Positions 26,370-37,558 of a stretch of 64,000 nt of DNA are shown one piece after another (within the stretch, counting starts at the first letter, position 1; every line of letters starts with the position of its first letter). The position numbers and the translations under genes were made by a program. Location: positions 130,155-194,154 of the forward strand of contig NZ_QGGU01000010.1 of assembly GCF_003148745.1 (NCBI RefSeq), written 5' to 3'. Below the pieces are notes generated by a model, which was not told where the DNA came from, searched no databases, and was given only the letters and a program-made list of their open reading frames with translations. Source of the stretch: Pleionea mediterranea (lineage in GTDB: Bacteria; Pseudomonadota; Gammaproteobacteria; Enterobacterales; Kangiellaceae).

Positions 26370-27801
26370 TCTTTAAAAAAATAGACTGGCGATTTTCTTT
26401 CCAGTGCTTTGCAATTTTTCCAACATCACCAGCGCCCTGGGTCAATACCAGATCACCGTCATTAACAACTCCGGCAATCAGTTCATCAAGCTTTTCCAAA
26501 CTTTCAACGTATATGGGATCAACTTCTCCGCGCTGACGAATGCTGCCACACAAAGATTTACTGTTGGCGCCCGTGATTTCTTTTTCACCGGCAGAATAAA
26601 CATCCAACATAAGCAGGACATCGACTCCCGACAAAACAGAAACGAAATCTTCATATAAGTCACGCGTACGTGAATATCGATGTGGTTGATACACCATCAC
26701 CAATCGCCGTTTTGGCCAGCCTTCCCGAACTGCTTTGATGGTTGCATCCACTTCCTTTGGGTGGTGTCCATAGTCGTCCACCACTTCCACTTCGCCTGAC
26801 TCACAAGGAAAGGTGCCAAAAGAATGAAAACGACGGCCGATGCCTTCAAAGTTTAATAACGCCTGCTTGATTGCATCTTCCTTTACACCTTCTTCGATAC
26901 CAACGGCAATGGCCGCTAAAGCATTTAATACATTGTGTTGACCTGGCAAATTCAAATCGATGGCGATAGTGCGCGAACTGCCTTTACGTTTCACCTGAAA
27001 CTGACTGACATTACCCACTTGTGAAAACTCAAGTGCCTGGTAATCGGCTTTTTCATCAAAACCATAGGTAACATAAGGCCGTGCAATTTTTGGCAGCAGC
27101 TCTTTAACAATTGGATCGTCGATGCATAAAACCGCCAGACCATAAAATGGTAAGTTATGTAAAAAGTCGATAAAAGCCTGCTTTAAATTATCAAAGCTGC
27201 CATAAGTATCCATGTGATCTTCATCAATATTGGTTATCACACTTACCATGGGTTGCAAATGCAAAAAGCTGGCGTCACTTTCATCGGCTTCCGCAATAAA
27301 ATATCGACTGGTGCCTAATTGCGCATTACTGCCTGCACTATTTAACACACCACCAATAACAAACGTTGGATCAAGACCACCCCGTGCGCACACGGTGGTA
27401 ATTAAACTGGTTGTGGTGGTTTTACCGTGAGTTCCGGCAATTGCAATACCATGGCGATAACGCATTAGCTCGGATAACATTTCCGCACGACGCACCACCG
27501 GGATCCTTCGATTGCGAGCGGCATTAACCTCCGGATTAGATTCATTAATCGCGCTTGACACCACAACCACATCAGCACCAAGTACATTGTTAGCGGCGTG
27601 ATGAAAGGTGATGTCCGCCCCTTTTTCAATCAACCGGGAGGTCACCGGCGATTCCGATTGATCCGAACCAGAAATTTTATAGCCCTGATTCAACAGAACT
27701 TCGGCAATGCCACTCATGCCGACACCACCAATGCCAACAAAATGGATCTGGCGGATCCGTCGCATTTCGGGTATTGGAAAATGTTGGTTCGGTTGCTTCA
27801 T
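26362..27801 (-). CDS. murC: UDP-N-acetylmuramate--L-alanine ligase MurC
   Basis: MurC adds L-Ala to UDP-MurNAc. The 479-residue protein opens with [17 protein letters not shown], followed by the P-loop [29 protein letters not shown] and the C-terminal [17 protein letters not shown]. These are the three Mur ligase domains in order. It overlaps murG by 4 bp and ddlB by 8 bp. Confidence 0.98.
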   Translation of the reverse strand: MKQPNQHFPIPEMRRIRQIHFVGIGGVGMSGIAEVLLNQGYKISGSDQSESPVTSRLIEKGADITFHHAANNVLGADVVVVSSAINESNPEVNAARNRRIPVVRRAEMLSELMRYRHGIAIAGTHGKTTTTSLITTVCARGGLDPTFVIGGVLNSAGSNAQLGTSRYFIAEADESDASFLHLQPMVSVITNIDEDHMDTYGSFDNLKQAFIDFLHNLPFYGLAVLCIDDPIVKELLPKIARPYVTYGFDEKADYQALEFSQVGNVSQFQVKRKGSSRTIAIDLNLPGQHNVLNALAAIAVGIEEGVKEDAIKQALLNFEGIGRRFHSFGTFPCESGEVEVVDDYGHHPKEVDATIKAVREGWPKRRLVMVYQPHRYSRTRDLYEDFVSVLSGVDVLLMLDVYSAGEKEITGANSKSLCGSIRQRGEVDPIYVESLEKLDELIAGVVNDGDLVLTQGAGDVGKIAKHWKENRQSIFLKSE

Positions 27802-28922
27802 TCTTTTTCACTCTTTAATAACGTTTCGCAATAATCGGCAATGCGTTGCGAGGCATTGGTAATGGCAAATGATTTTGCCGCCAACGCCATTTGTTGAATC
27901 TTTTTTGGTTTTTCAATAAGCGGTTCTAACAATTGCACTAGCTGATTTATTTCAGCCTGCGGAATCATCAGAGCACCACCAGCATTCACTAATGACTCAG
28001 CATTTTTTGTTTGATGATCATCGACCGCGTGAGGGTAAGGCACAAACAAAGCTGCCAATCCCATAACCGCAACTTCACTGACGGTTAATGCTCCGGCTCT
28101 GCAAATAATCACATCAGCCCATTGATAGGCTTTTGCCATATCATGAATAAAATCGGAAACGATGATCTGTTCCGATCCCGCAGCAGGATAATAGCCCTTT
28201 ACCGTTTCTGAATTATGTTTTCCGGATTGATGCCAAACTGAAATTTTATTCGCCTTTATCAATGGGGTCAGTTGACCTGGCAAACTATCATTGAATATTT
28301 TTGCGCCACGACTGCCACCAATAATCAACACATTCAAGGGTGATTTTTCAGTGATGCTTTCAATAGATTTTTTTTCTGCGGCGTTAATTATTTCGGCACG
28401 AATCGGATTGCCCGTGGTATAAACCGAATTTGAATTTCGATCACTATTTCGATCATTATTTCGCTCAAATGTATTAGCAAATGCTTCACAGACAACGGAT
28501 GCTTTTTTAGATAAAATTCTATTGGTCATGCCTGCTATGGCATTTTGTTCGTGCACAATCAATTGTCTGCCGGAAATTTTAGCCGCCAATCCTCCAGGAC
28601 CACTGGCAAATCCGCCAAACCCGGCAACTAAACCAATCTTTTGATGCTTAATGATGCGCAGCGCTTTCATCACACAATTCATCAAAACAAACGGCGCTTT
28701 CAATAAAGCAAGCAAACCTTTACCGCGAATGCCGGTCACGGGTAGCAAAAAGATTGGAAAATCATCACGCTTTACCAACTCTTCTTCCATACCACCTTTT
28801 GAGCCTAACCAACTAATTTGATAGCCGCGTTCACGCAATTCATTTGCTACGGATAACGCAGGAAATATATGCCCACCGGTGCCACCAGCCATGATTAAAA
28901 TATTTTTATTTAACGCCGTCAT
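27798..28922 (-). CDS. murG: UDP-GlcNAc:lipid I transferase MurG
   Basis: MurG converts lipid I to lipid II on the inner face of the membrane. [16 protein letters not shown] (GT-B glycine loop) and [17 protein letters not shown] are present, with [12 protein letters not shown] and a second nucleotide-sugar site including [12 protein letters not shown] run [15 protein letters not shown] at about residues 152-166 is a short low-complexity insertion not usual for MurG. The 374 residues exceed the usual roughly 355 partly because of this. Confidence 0.97.
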   Translation of the reverse strand: MTALNKNILIMAGGTGGHIFPALSVANELRERGYQISWLGSKGGMEEELVKRDDFPIFLLPVTGIRGKGLLALLKAPFVLMNCVMKALRIIKHQKIGLVAGFGGFASGPGGLAAKISGRQLIVHEQNAIAGMTNRILSKKASVVCEAFANTFERNNDRNSDRNSNSVYTTGNPIRAEIINAAEKKSIESITEKSPLNVLIIGGSRGAKIFNDSLPGQLTPLIKANKISVWHQSGKHNSETVKGYYPAAGSEQIIVSDFIHDMAKAYQWADVIICRAGALTVSEVAVMGLAALFVPYPHAVDDHQTKNAESLVNAGGALMIPQAEINQLVQLLEPLIEKPKKIQQMALAAKSFAITNASQRIADYCETLLKSEKE

Positions 28923-30085
28923 GATGCCTTTCCTTTTTGCTTCGATGACGAGGTTAATGACATTTGAGTTTCAAAATGCACACGAAGTAATATGGCAATA
29001 GCGACACAACAAACCACCAGGCTATTACCACCATAACTAATAAATGGCAGCGTTAATCCTTTTGTGGGTAACGCACCACTACTAACCCCAATATTGACCA
29101 GGGCTTGTAGAATCAGCCAGATACTTATGCCATAAGACAAGTAGGCCGCGTAGGCATGTTGTTGTTTTAGCGCTTCTCTGGCGATATTCATGCCTCGCCA
29201 AAACAAATACAGAAATAAAGCGATCACCACCGTCACACCAACAAAACCAAACTCTTCTGCAAACACAGCAAACACAAAATCGGTATGCGCTTCCGGTAAA
29301 TAAGATAATTTTTGGACGCTATTGCCTAAACCTTCGCCAAACCATTGTCCGCGACCATAAGCAATCAATGACTGAGTTAACTGATAACCGGAGCCAAAAG
29401 GTTCTTTCCAGGGGTCTAGAAATACCATCAAACGCTCATAACGATATGTCTGACTAATGGCAACACCGAATAAGCCAACACCTGCACAACTGCTTAACAA
29501 AATAAACTGCCATAGTTTGGCGCCGGCCAAAAACATCATGGATAAGGTCGTTACACAAATTACCGCGGCGGCACCAAAATCAGGTTCAGCAACCAGCAAT
29601 ACCGTAATAAGGCTAATCACCAATAAGGGCTTTAAAAACCCACGAATTTGAGTTTGCAATTCATCGGTCCGTCGTACCAGATAACCGGCGATATAGGTAA
29701 TGACAAATAACTTAACCAGCTCGGATACTTGTATCGTTATAGGTCCCAGCACAATCCAACGTTTACTGCCATTAACCGAACGGCCAATCACTAATACGGC
29801 AACCAGTAATACAATGGCTGCAATTAACAACCAGGGACCGTATTTTTGCCAGAACTCAACCCGAATACCTAACGTAATAAAGCCTGCCACCAGAGCAACC
29901 ACCAGATAAATAAAATGGCGGTTTACAAAATGCAGTGGATTAGCATTCAACTGTTTTTCTGCGTAAGGAATTGATGTGGACACAATCATCATGCCACCGA
30001 TTGCCAGTAACACAAAAACGGTAAACAAAAGTCGGTTATCAAACGCTTGATAAACATTTAGAGCGAGGCTTTTCTGCTGGTTCAT
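28919..30085 (-). CDS. ftsW: Septal peptidoglycan polymerase FtsW
   Basis: FtsW is the SEDS glycosyltransferase of the divisome, paired with FtsI. The 388-residue protein has about ten membrane helices, QLTQSLIAYGRGQWFGEGLGNS, LPEAHTDFVFAVFAEEFG with the conserved Asp, and the C-terminal GLTLPFISYGGNSL signature. It overlaps murD and murG by 4 bp each. The N-terminal cytoplasmic tail is short. Confidence 0.97.
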   Translation of the reverse strand: MNQQKSLALNVYQAFDNRLLFTVFVLLAIGGMMIVSTSIPYAEKQLNANPLHFVNRHFIYLVVALVAGFITLGIRVEFWQKYGPWLLIAAIVLLVAVLVIGRSVNGSKRWIVLGPITIQVSELVKLFVITYIAGYLVRRTDELQTQIRGFLKPLLVISLITVLLVAEPDFGAAAVICVTTLSMMFLAGAKLWQFILLSSCAGVGLFGVAISQTYRYERLMVFLDPWKEPFGSGYQLTQSLIAYGRGQWFGEGLGNSVQKLSYLPEAHTDFVFAVFAEEFGFVGVTVVIALFLYLFWRGMNIAREALKQQHAYAAYLSYGISIWLILQALVNIGVSSGALPTKGLTLPFISYGGNSLVVCCVAIAILLRVHFETQMSLTSSSKQKGKAS

Positions 30086-31419
30086 TTCGCCTCCCTCACT
30101 AACTGCATAAAATGATCGCCACGTAGCTGATAGTTATCGTACAGATCGAGACTGGCACAGGCCGGTGAGAACAGAACCGTATCACCTTTTCTTACAACAG
30201 TTTTGCAATCACTCACAGCTGCATTCAAATCATCCACAACACTGCAAAGATTTTTTGGTAAACAGCGTTCAAAAAGCGCTGCATCTTTACCAAAAACCCA
30301 GGTATGTTGAATGCACTGCTGAATGGTTTTGCCAAGTTCAGAAATATCGGCGCCTTTTGCATCACCACCGGCAATTAAATACAGTTGACTATCCGGTTTA
30401 TAAAAGCCACTAATTGCTGCAACAGTCGCACCCACGTTGGTGGCTTTTGAATCATTAATCCACTCAATGCCATCGGTCGTTTCAACTCGCTGACAACGAT
30501 GAGTTAATCCAGAATATGTTTGAATGGCTTTTATAATATCTGATGTAATTTCAATGCCGACCAAGGTTAGCAATGACAAGCAGGCAGCAAAATTCAGTCC
30601 GTTATGGGAACCTTTTAACAGACAATCTTGCTCCTGCAATAACTCAGTGTTTTTATAAAATACTGTAAAACCATTATCATCGGTTTTGACCCAAATGGCT
30701 GCACGGTCATTGCTTCCAAAGGAGCATTGTTGCTCTGGCAAAAACTCATCAATGGTTAGCTTATCGTCCAGATTAACCGCAGCCGATTTAGTCATGGTAT
30801 ACAAACGGCGTTTTATAGCAGCGTAATTATCCAACGTTTGATGTCTATCCAGATGATCCGCACTGATGTTCAATACAGAAACCGCTTCGGCTTTTAAACT
30901 TTTTAATGACTCTATTTGAAAGCTGGACAATTCAAGAATATAAAATTCCGGTGTTGGTTGTTCGAGCAAATCCAATACCGGCGTGCCGATATTACCGGCA
31001 ACAACGGCATCGATGCCTAGCTCTGCCGTTATCCATCCCAGACAGTCACAAACCGTTGACTTTCCATTAGAGCCCGTAATGGCGATAATTTTTGCAGAAC
31101 AGTTTTGAGCAAACAATTCAACATCACCCACCAGCTCGACACCCTGTGCAGTGACACTTTTTAATACAGGTAGGTTAATGTCGACTCCCGGACTTGCGAT
31201 GATCAAATCCGCTTTTAGTAACCTTGTTAAGTCAAACTCTCCACAACGAATCTCGACAGTAGGAAAAGACTGTTGAAACGCATCGAGCTGTGAAGGATTT
31301 TCTCGAGAATCCATCACCAACACCTGCCAGCCTTGTTTAAGGCAATAGCGTACGCACGAAGCCCCGGTTAAACCGAGGCCAAGTACGATGGCAAATTGTT
31401 TGGTGTGGTGATGTGTCAT
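30082..31419 (-). CDS. murD: UDP-N-acetylmuramoylalanine--D-glutamate ligase MurD
   Basis: MurD adds D-Glu to UDP-MurNAc-L-Ala. In 445 residues it shows VLGLGLTGASCVRYCL (N-terminal Rossmann loop), ITGSNGKSTVCDCLGW (P-loop), LELSSFQIES, NISADHLDRH and NDSKATNVGATVAA. All family motifs are in the expected order. It follows mraY after 32 bp and overlaps ftsW by 4 bp. Confidence 0.98.
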   Translation of the reverse strand: MTHHHTKQFAIVLGLGLTGASCVRYCLKQGWQVLVMDSRENPSQLDAFQQSFPTVEIRCGEFDLTRLLKADLIIASPGVDINLPVLKSVTAQGVELVGDVELFAQNCSAKIIAITGSNGKSTVCDCLGWITAELGIDAVVAGNIGTPVLDLLEQPTPEFYILELSSFQIESLKSLKAEAVSVLNISADHLDRHQTLDNYAAIKRRLYTMTKSAAVNLDDKLTIDEFLPEQQCSFGSNDRAAIWVKTDDNGFTVFYKNTELLQEQDCLLKGSHNGLNFAACLSLLTLVGIEITSDIIKAIQTYSGLTHRCQRVETTDGIEWINDSKATNVGATVAAISGFYKPDSQLYLIAGGDAKGADISELGKTIQQCIQHTWVFGKDAALFERCLPKNLCSVVDDLNAAVSDCKTVVRKGDTVLFSPACASLDLYDNYQLRGDHFMQLVREAK

Positions 31420-31451
31420 ACTAACTCTTTAATAACCTCGACTTATGTGAC

Positions 31452-32534
31452 TTACCGTATTTTTAAGGTGGCTAAACCCACCAAAACCAATACAACTGAA
31501 ATGATCCAGAAACGAACAATTACACGCGGCTCCGGCCAGCCTTTTAATTCATAATGGTGATGCAACGGTGCCATATTAAAAATTCGCCTGCCGGTTAATT
31601 TATAAGAGCCCACTTGCAAAATGACGGATACGGTCTCCATCACAAATACGCCGCCCATAATAAATAACACCAACTCCTGTCGTACTGAGACGGCAAGAAC
31701 ACCAAGAGCCGCCCCCAAACCTAATGCACCAACATCACCCATAAAGACTTGCGCAGGATAAGTGTTAAACCATAAAAAACCGAGTCCGGCACCAACCAGC
31801 GCGCCACAGAAAATAGTCAGCTCACCGACCCCGATAACATAAGGAATGGCAAGATACTCAGAAAACTTAATATTTCCGGTTAGGTAAGCAAAAATTCCCA
31901 AAGCACCGGCGACTAATACCGTTGGTAATATTGCTAAACCGTCTAAGCCATCGGTCAAGTTGACGGCATTACTGGTTCCAACAATCACAAAATAAGTCAT
32001 GGGTATAAATAAAATACCCATGCCTATGGCAATATTTTTAAAGAAAGGAACGATTAACGTTGTTTCGACAGGCGAAGCAGCGGATTGATATAAATAATAA
32101 GCCGCAGCAAACCCAACCACCGACTGCCAAAAGTATTTCCATCGTGCAGGTAAGCCGGTTGGATCTTTTTGTATTAACTTTCGATAATCATCAACCCAGC
32201 CAATCACACCAAATGCCATTGTGGTCAACAACACAACCCAAACATGACGGTTATCCAGATCTCCCCAAAGCAATGTAGACAGTGCAATAGCAATCAAAAT
32301 TAAAGCGCCACCCATGGTCGGCGTGCCTGATTTTGATAAATGCGTCTGCGGTCCATCATTACGAACTGTTTGACCAATTTGATAATGCGCTAATTTGCGG
32401 ATCATAATTGGGCCAATAAATAACGAAATACCCAAGGCTGTGATCACACTTAAAATTGCGCGCAGTGTTAAGTAACTGAAAACATTAAACCCAGAATAGT
32501 ATTGCTGAAGATACTCTGCTAGCCACAACAACAT
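31452..32534 (-). CDS. mraY: Phospho-N-acetylmuramoyl-pentapeptide transferase MraY
   Basis: MraY transfers phospho-MurNAc-pentapeptide to undecaprenyl phosphate to make lipid I. The 360-residue protein has about ten membrane helices with the catalytic loops [17 protein letters not shown] (Asp pair), [16 protein letters not shown] and [16 protein letters not shown]. It shares one base with the murF stop codon. Confidence 0.98.
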   Translation of the reverse strand: MLLWLAEYLQQYYSGFNVFSYLTLRAILSVITALGISLFIGPIMIRKLAHYQIGQTVRNDGPQTHLSKSGTPTMGGALILIAIALSTLLWGDLDNRHVWVVLLTTMAFGVIGWVDDYRKLIQKDPTGLPARWKYFWQSVVGFAAAYYLYQSAASPVETTLIVPFFKNIAIGMGILFIPMTYFVIVGTSNAVNLTDGLDGLAILPTVLVAGALGIFAYLTGNIKFSEYLAIPYVIGVGELTIFCGALVGAGLGFLWFNTYPAQVFMGDVGALGLGAALGVLAVSVRQELVLFIMGGVFVMETVSVILQVGSYKLTGRRIFNMAPLHHHYELKGWPEPRVIVRFWIISVVLVLVGLATLKIR

Positions 32535-33955
32535 TAGTGCGTCTCCCCAAAATAGTTAACGGACCACTGCAACAGAGGTTCAACCACATGTTCCATATGC
32601 GCACTTCGAGAACCCTTCAGTAAAACGGCCGTTTTTGTTTGTTTTATTGTTTTGATTATAAAATTGGTTAATTCTTGTTGTGACGTAAAGTGATGAGCAC
32701 CCTCTGCAAAAGCCTGATGGGCAAACTGACTCAAAACACCAATGGTCAATAAGTGTTCGACACCTGCCTGTTTTGCGTATAAACCGGCTTTTTGATGATA
32801 CTCACGCGCTTTTTCTCCCAGCTCACCCATATCACCTAAGGCAACAATGGTTTTGCCAGGTTGTTTAACCAGCACATCAACACCCGCGGTAAACGAGGTG
32901 TAATTAGCGTTATAGGTATCATCAATAATGGTTAATTGATCCGAGGGGCGATGAACTTGCAACCGTCCTTTTACCCCAGCAAACGATTCCAGTCCTTTAA
33001 CAATTAAATCAATATCTAAACCTGCCGCAATTGAACAAGCTGTCGCGGCCAGTGCATTCATGACGTTATGTTGTCCTGGTACATTTAACGTAACCGCGTA
33101 TCGGGCAGAACCGACTTGCAGATCAAAGCACACCTGATGTTGCTTCAACTCTAAATTTACAGCCATAATGTCCGCACTATTATGCATGGCAAACGTTTTT
33201 ATAGGTTGACTGATTCTTTCTCGCCAGTAAGCAGCAAACGCATCATCATTATTGATGATAGCGATCCCATCTTTTTTCAGGCCATCGTAAATTTCACCCT
33301 TTGCCTGAGCAATGCCCTGCAAATCACCAAAACCTTCCAGGTGTGCTGCCGCCACATTATTAATTAAAGCGACATCCGGAGTTGCCAGTCCGGATGTATA
33401 ACCAATTTCACCGGCATGGTTTGCACCCATTTCGATGATTGCGTATTCATGATGAGATTCAAGTCGAAATAAGGTTAACGGCACACCTATATCATTATTT
33501 AAATTACCAATGGTCGATAAAGTACTGCCTGCCTGCCTGAATATTTCAGCCAACATTTCTTTTACGCTGGTTTTACCAACACTACCGGTTAAGCCAACAA
33601 AGGTTGCGTTAGATGCTTCCCGAATTAACTTGGCTAAACGCCCTAGCGCCAATCGAGTGTTGTTAACCAGAATACAAGGAATATCCTTTAGTGCTTGTTT
33701 GACAGTGTCCGATAATTTCTCATAAGCACCGGACTCTACCATTAGAGCGGTTGCGTCCTGCTTGGCAGCTTCAAGTAAAAATTCATGCGCATCAAAATTA
33801 GGGCCTTTTAACGCAACAAATAAACACTGTTCACAACTGATTCTTGTGTCTGTATTGACTTTAGAGACTTGAATACTTTTATCTTCAGTAGCATTTGACG
33901 ATATCAACTTTCCATCAACAGCCTTAACGATAAGTTCCAGAGAGACATTAATCAT
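32534..33955 (-). CDS. murF: UDP-MurNAc-tripeptide--D-Ala-D-Ala ligase MurF
   Basis: MurF adds the D-Ala-D-Ala made by Ddl, completing the pentapeptide. The 473-residue protein has [18 protein letters not shown] (P-loop), [25 protein letters not shown] and [17 protein letters not shown]. The order of domains is normal. It overlaps murE by 8 bp. Confidence 0.98.
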   Translation of the reverse strand: MINVSLELIVKAVDGKLISSNATEDKSIQVSKVNTDTRISCEQCLFVALKGPNFDAHEFLLEAAKQDATALMVESGAYEKLSDTVKQALKDIPCILVNNTRLALGRLAKLIREASNATFVGLTGSVGKTSVKEMLAEIFRQAGSTLSTIGNLNNDIGVPLTLFRLESHHEYAIIEMGANHAGEIGYTSGLATPDVALINNVAAAHLEGFGDLQGIAQAKGEIYDGLKKDGIAIINNDDAFAAYWRERISQPIKTFAMHNSADIMAVNLELKQHQVCFDLQVGSARYAVTLNVPGQHNVMNALAATACSIAAGLDIDLIVKGLESFAGVKGRLQVHRPSDQLTIIDDTYNANYTSFTAGVDVLVKQPGKTIVALGDMGELGEKAREYHQKAGLYAKQAGVEHLLTIGVLSQFAHQAFAEGAHHFTSQQELTNFIIKTIKQTKTAVLLKGSRSAHMEHVVEPLLQWSVNYFGETH

Positions 33956-35471
33956 TTCTGCCTCCCGTTAACACGTCTTTTGCTAAATTTACATCGCTCA
34001 ACTTATGCTTAGTTGTGCCTATAATTTGATAGCCTTCATGCCCTTTACCGGCAATGACCACAACATCCAGCGGAGACACTGATGCAACCGCTTGCTCAAT
34101 GGCCTGCTTTCGATCAGACACGTAAGTCACCTTATCAGGATTCTTAAGGCCCGCTCGCATATCATCTATAATGGTTTCCGGTGTTTCTGTTCGCGGATTA
34201 TCATCGGTAAAAATAACCGCATTTGAATATTTTTCAGCAACCCGGGCCATCAATGGTCGCTTGGCAGAATCTCTATCACCCCCACAGCCAAATACGGTTA
34301 CAATCTTTCCGTTACAGTGCTCGCGAGTTGCTATTAAAGCTTGTTCTAATGCATCAGGCGTGTGCGCATAATCAACAATAATAAGTGGTTTGTCGTCTCC
34401 TCGAATCAATTGCATTCGACCGGCAACAGAAGTCAGTTGATTGACTACCTTAAAGACTTCATCAGCGTTTTGTAGCTTGACACCCAGTACTGCAACAACG
34501 GATAAAATATTATTCAAATTAAAGCAACCAATTAACGGCACTTTAATTTTCCCTTGCCCCCAAGGCGTAAATACATTGGCGCGAATACCTTTTAGTGTTA
34601 AGCGAATATCTTCAACCCATATCCATTGACGTAAGTCGGCACCTTCGGTGGGTTCTTTCAATGACAAAAATATTTTACTCGCCGTGATCCCTGAGTCTTT
34701 TTTCAGTTTACGGCCAAATTTATCATCGACATTGATGATGGCCCATTTTAATGACTCGCCTAAAAACAGCTGACGCTTTGCTTCTCCGTAAGCGTCCATT
34801 GTTTTATGGTAATCAAGATGCTCATGGGTCAAATTGGTAAACACGGCAAAGTCAAACTTAACCGACGCTACCCGGTTTTGCACAAGTCCGTGTGAAGAAA
34901 CTTCCATAGCTGTGTTAGCACAACCATAGGAGACGGCTTTATTTAACTCTCGTTGTATCGTTATAGGATCGGCGGTGGTATTCTCATTTTCAATTTGAGC
35001 TCCAAAAGGCCCGCAACCTAAAGTGCCCATTGTCCAACAACAACCATCAATCAAATGCAACGCTTGCGCCAGCATTTGCACACAACTTGACTTACCATTG
35101 GTGCCAGTTACCCCAATGGTTAAAATATTTTCCGATGGATTGCCATAGAGTAATGCCGCAATATCACTTAAGTGTTCATTTAACGCTTCAACTAACACTA
35201 AAGTCACCGACTGCTCAGAAATATGACTTACCTTGTCCCGATCAAAACCGGCCGCTTCTGCAAGAATCAGCTTTGCACCTTGCTCTATGGCACTGTCTAT
35301 AAATTGTCGACCATCAAGTTTATGTCCGACACAGGCAACAAAACCATCACCGGGTTTCAACGCCCGACTGTCTATTTTAAGATGGTTAAAGTTAAGCTCT
35401 TTTTCACCGGCAACAAGCTCAGCCGCAGGCCAGTGCTCTTCAAACGCATTAAAATTAAAGACTCTATCCAT
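33948..35471 (-). CDS. murE: UDP-MurNAc-L-Ala-D-Glu--meso-DAP ligase MurE
   Basis: MurE adds the third stem residue. DDNPRTETPE contains the DNPR motif that selects meso-diaminopimelate over lysine. GVTGTNGKSSCVQML is the P-loop and VDYAHTPDALEQAL is typical. I chose the start at 35471 (GGAAGG five bases upstream, 507 residues) over an upstream in-frame start at 35507, which would extend deep into ftsI. With this start the overlap with ftsI is 8 bp, in line with the rest of the operon. Confidence 0.97.
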   Translation of the reverse strand: MDRVFNFNAFEEHWPAAELVAGEKELNFNHLKIDSRALKPGDGFVACVGHKLDGRQFIDSAIEQGAKLILAEAAGFDRDKVSHISEQSVTLVLVEALNEHLSDIAALLYGNPSENILTIGVTGTNGKSSCVQMLAQALHLIDGCCWTMGTLGCGPFGAQIENENTTADPITIQRELNKAVSYGCANTAMEVSSHGLVQNRVASVKFDFAVFTNLTHEHLDYHKTMDAYGEAKRQLFLGESLKWAIINVDDKFGRKLKKDSGITASKIFLSLKEPTEGADLRQWIWVEDIRLTLKGIRANVFTPWGQGKIKVPLIGCFNLNNILSVVAVLGVKLQNADEVFKVVNQLTSVAGRMQLIRGDDKPLIIVDYAHTPDALEQALIATREHCNGKIVTVFGCGGDRDSAKRPLMARVAEKYSNAVIFTDDNPRTETPETIIDDMRAGLKNPDKVTYVSDRKQAIEQAVASVSPLDVVVIAGKGHEGYQIIGTTKHKLSDVNLAKDVLTGGRND

Positions 35472-37200
35472 GGGCACCTTCCTTACGAGAAGATTTTTTT
35501 GCCACATCGATGGTCTTATCCGGTTTAATATTCAGTAATCTCAACGCTTGCTCTGCAACATTGGAATAAATAGGTGCCGCCACATCGCCGCCATAATACA
35601 CATCGCCTTCTGGCTCATCTAACATCACAACCATGGCAATTTTAGGGTCGCTTACTGGCGATATTCCGGCAAAAAATGCCAGATACTCATCGCCGTAGCC
35701 ACCTTTAACCGCTTTACGGGCAGTGCCTGTTTTTCCTGCCGTTCGATAAGATTCAAGCGCAGCGCCGGTTGCCGTTCCGCCTTCATTAACAACGGTTTCC
35801 ATCATGGCCAAGACTTTTGATGAGGTGTTATCACTGAACACCCGTTCTTCGGCCAAAGGCTGATCAACTTTTAAAAAAGAAACCGGACGTTTAACACCGC
35901 CACTTCCAATAACGGCATAGGCCTGTGCAAGCTGCAACGGCGTCACCTGAAAACCATACCCATAAGCCATGGTGGCCTTTTCAAAATCTGTCCAGTTAGG
36001 TCGTACCGAAAAACGACCACTGCTTTCACCAGGAAATCCGCTGCCGGTGTCCAGTCCAAAGCCAAGCTTATAAAAAGTGTCTAAAAAGGGTTCATCTTCT
36101 AATGCTAACGCAAGTTTGCTGACTCCCACATTGCTCGACTTCTGTAAAATTTTTGTGACGGTAACCGTACCCAGATTAACGCCATCTCTCACCCAGTTAT
36201 TGCCTAGTTTTAATTTTCCGGGAGTCGTGGTAATTAGCGTATTGGGTTTAACAATGTTTTGTTCCAATGCAGTGACAACGGTAAAAGGTTTCGCTGTTGA
36301 ACCAGGTTCAAACATATCGGTAACGGCTCGATTACGTGTTAACTGAGGCTTTCTTTGATCGTTTCGATTTGGGTTATAGGAAGGTTGATTCACCATCGCT
36401 AAAACTTCACCGGTATCAATATCAATAATCACCAGACTGCCCGCACGCGCACCGTGTCTTAACACGGCAGCTTTTAACTCTCGGTATGCCAGAGCCTGAA
36501 TACGCGAATCCATGCTAAGAGTTATATCCTCGCCTTGCTTGGCGTCATCGATAATGCCCTGGTTTTCAATAACATTACGCTGCAGATCAACCACTACGCG
36601 CTGTTTGCCGGGATCGCCGAGCAAAATATCGTTATATGCTTTTTCGACACCTTCGAGTCCATTGGCATCAATGCCGGTAAAACCAACAACGTGTGAATTG
36701 ATTTCAGCGGTAGGATAATAACGACGTTGTTCACGTTGCAAAAATACGCCATCAATGTTCAGGCGATGGATAAATTCTGCCTGTTGTGGGTGCAGTTGAC
36801 GTTCCAGCCAGACAAAGCGTTTGCTTTTTCTTTGTTTAACAAACTGACTTAATTCGCCTTCTGGCATTTCCAGAACGTTAGCCAGTTTTTTCCACGCCAC
36901 CGAATGCATTATCGATGGTGTTTTTAAAATGGTTTTGGGATCGATCCAGGCCGACTGCACCGGAATCGAACGCGCCAGTTCAATGCCGTTTCTATCGCTA
37001 ATAACGCCTCTTCGAGTATCAATGCCCTGTAACCGGACACTGCGTTTGTTTGCTTCAGAGGTTAGCTTTCCGGCTTCATAAATTTGTAAATAAGCCGCTC
37101 TACCGAGCAGGGCTGTAAACGCAAGCGCAATAACGCTTAACATGACGATATAACGCCATGTGCAAAGCGGAATGCCTTTTGGTTTACGAGCTTGTCCCAT
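35464..37200 (-). CDS. ftsI: Septal transpeptidase FtsI (PBP3)
   Basis: FtsI cross-links septal peptidoglycan. The 578-residue class B PBP has one membrane helix (about residues 17-38), a pedestal domain with RRGVISDRNGIELARS, and a transpeptidase domain with the active-site FEPGSTAKPFT (SxxK), QKSSNVGVSK (SxN) and YRTAGKTGTARK (KTG). It lies 22 bp after ftsL and overlaps murE by 8 bp. It is the partner of FtsW. Confidence 0.98.
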   Translation of the reverse strand: MGQARKPKGIPLCTWRYIVMLSVIALAFTALLGRAAYLQIYEAGKLTSEANKRSVRLQGIDTRRGVISDRNGIELARSIPVQSAWIDPKTILKTPSIMHSVAWKKLANVLEMPEGELSQFVKQRKSKRFVWLERQLHPQQAEFIHRLNIDGVFLQREQRRYYPTAEINSHVVGFTGIDANGLEGVEKAYNDILLGDPGKQRVVVDLQRNVIENQGIIDDAKQGEDITLSMDSRIQALAYRELKAAVLRHGARAGSLVIIDIDTGEVLAMVNQPSYNPNRNDQRKPQLTRNRAVTDMFEPGSTAKPFTVVTALEQNIVKPNTLITTTPGKLKLGNNWVRDGVNLGTVTVTKILQKSSNVGVSKLALALEDEPFLDTFYKLGFGLDTGSGFPGESSGRFSVRPNWTDFEKATMAYGYGFQVTPLQLAQAYAVIGSGGVKRPVSFLKVDQPLAEERVFSDNTSSKVLAMMETVVNEGGTATGAALESYRTAGKTGTARKAVKGGYGDEYLAFFAGISPVSDPKIAMVVMLDEPEGDVYYGGDVAAPIYSNVAEQALRLLNIKPDKTIDVAKKSSRKEGAHG

Positions 37201-37222
37201 TTATGTTCCCGTTATTTTTAAT

Positions 37223-37558
37223 TTAATCTTGCTCTATCAATACTTCATCGGTTGCAGCAACGTTTTTCATTGCCAACTTTTGTTTGGCCATATTTTCAAT
37301 TCGGTTATGTTCAGCCAAAGTTCCCTGCTCCAGTCGTAGCGCTTCCCACTCCATTTCCAACTGGTATTGTTCATGCTTTAAATGTTCTAGTAATGCCGTA
37401 TGACTTCTATTTTTATGGGTAATGTAAGCAACCGTAATGGCGTTTGCCCAAACCAGAACCGCTAGCAATAAAATCCACCGAAACTTCACTAATCGTTGTA
37501 ATAAAATAACCGGTAAGGTTGTTTCCAGTTTTTCGGTAATGGATTTTATAAAAGTCAT
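37223..37558 (-). CDS. ftsL: Cell division protein FtsL
   Basis: This 111-residue bitopic protein has a basic N-terminal tail, one membrane helix (about residues 27-47, WILLLAVLVWANAITVAYI) and a periplasmic coiled coil (HLKHEQYQLEMEWEALRLEQ). FtsL, with FtsB and FtsQ, activates FtsWI. Identity rests on size, topology and its place between rsmH and ftsI, since the sequence is poorly conserved. It overlaps rsmH by 4 bp. Confidence 0.92.
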   Translation of the reverse strand: MTFIKSITEKLETTLPVILLQRLVKFRWILLLAVLVWANAITVAYITHKNRSHTALLEHLKHEQYQLEMEWEALRLEQGTLAEHNRIENMAKQKLAMKNVAATDEVLIEQD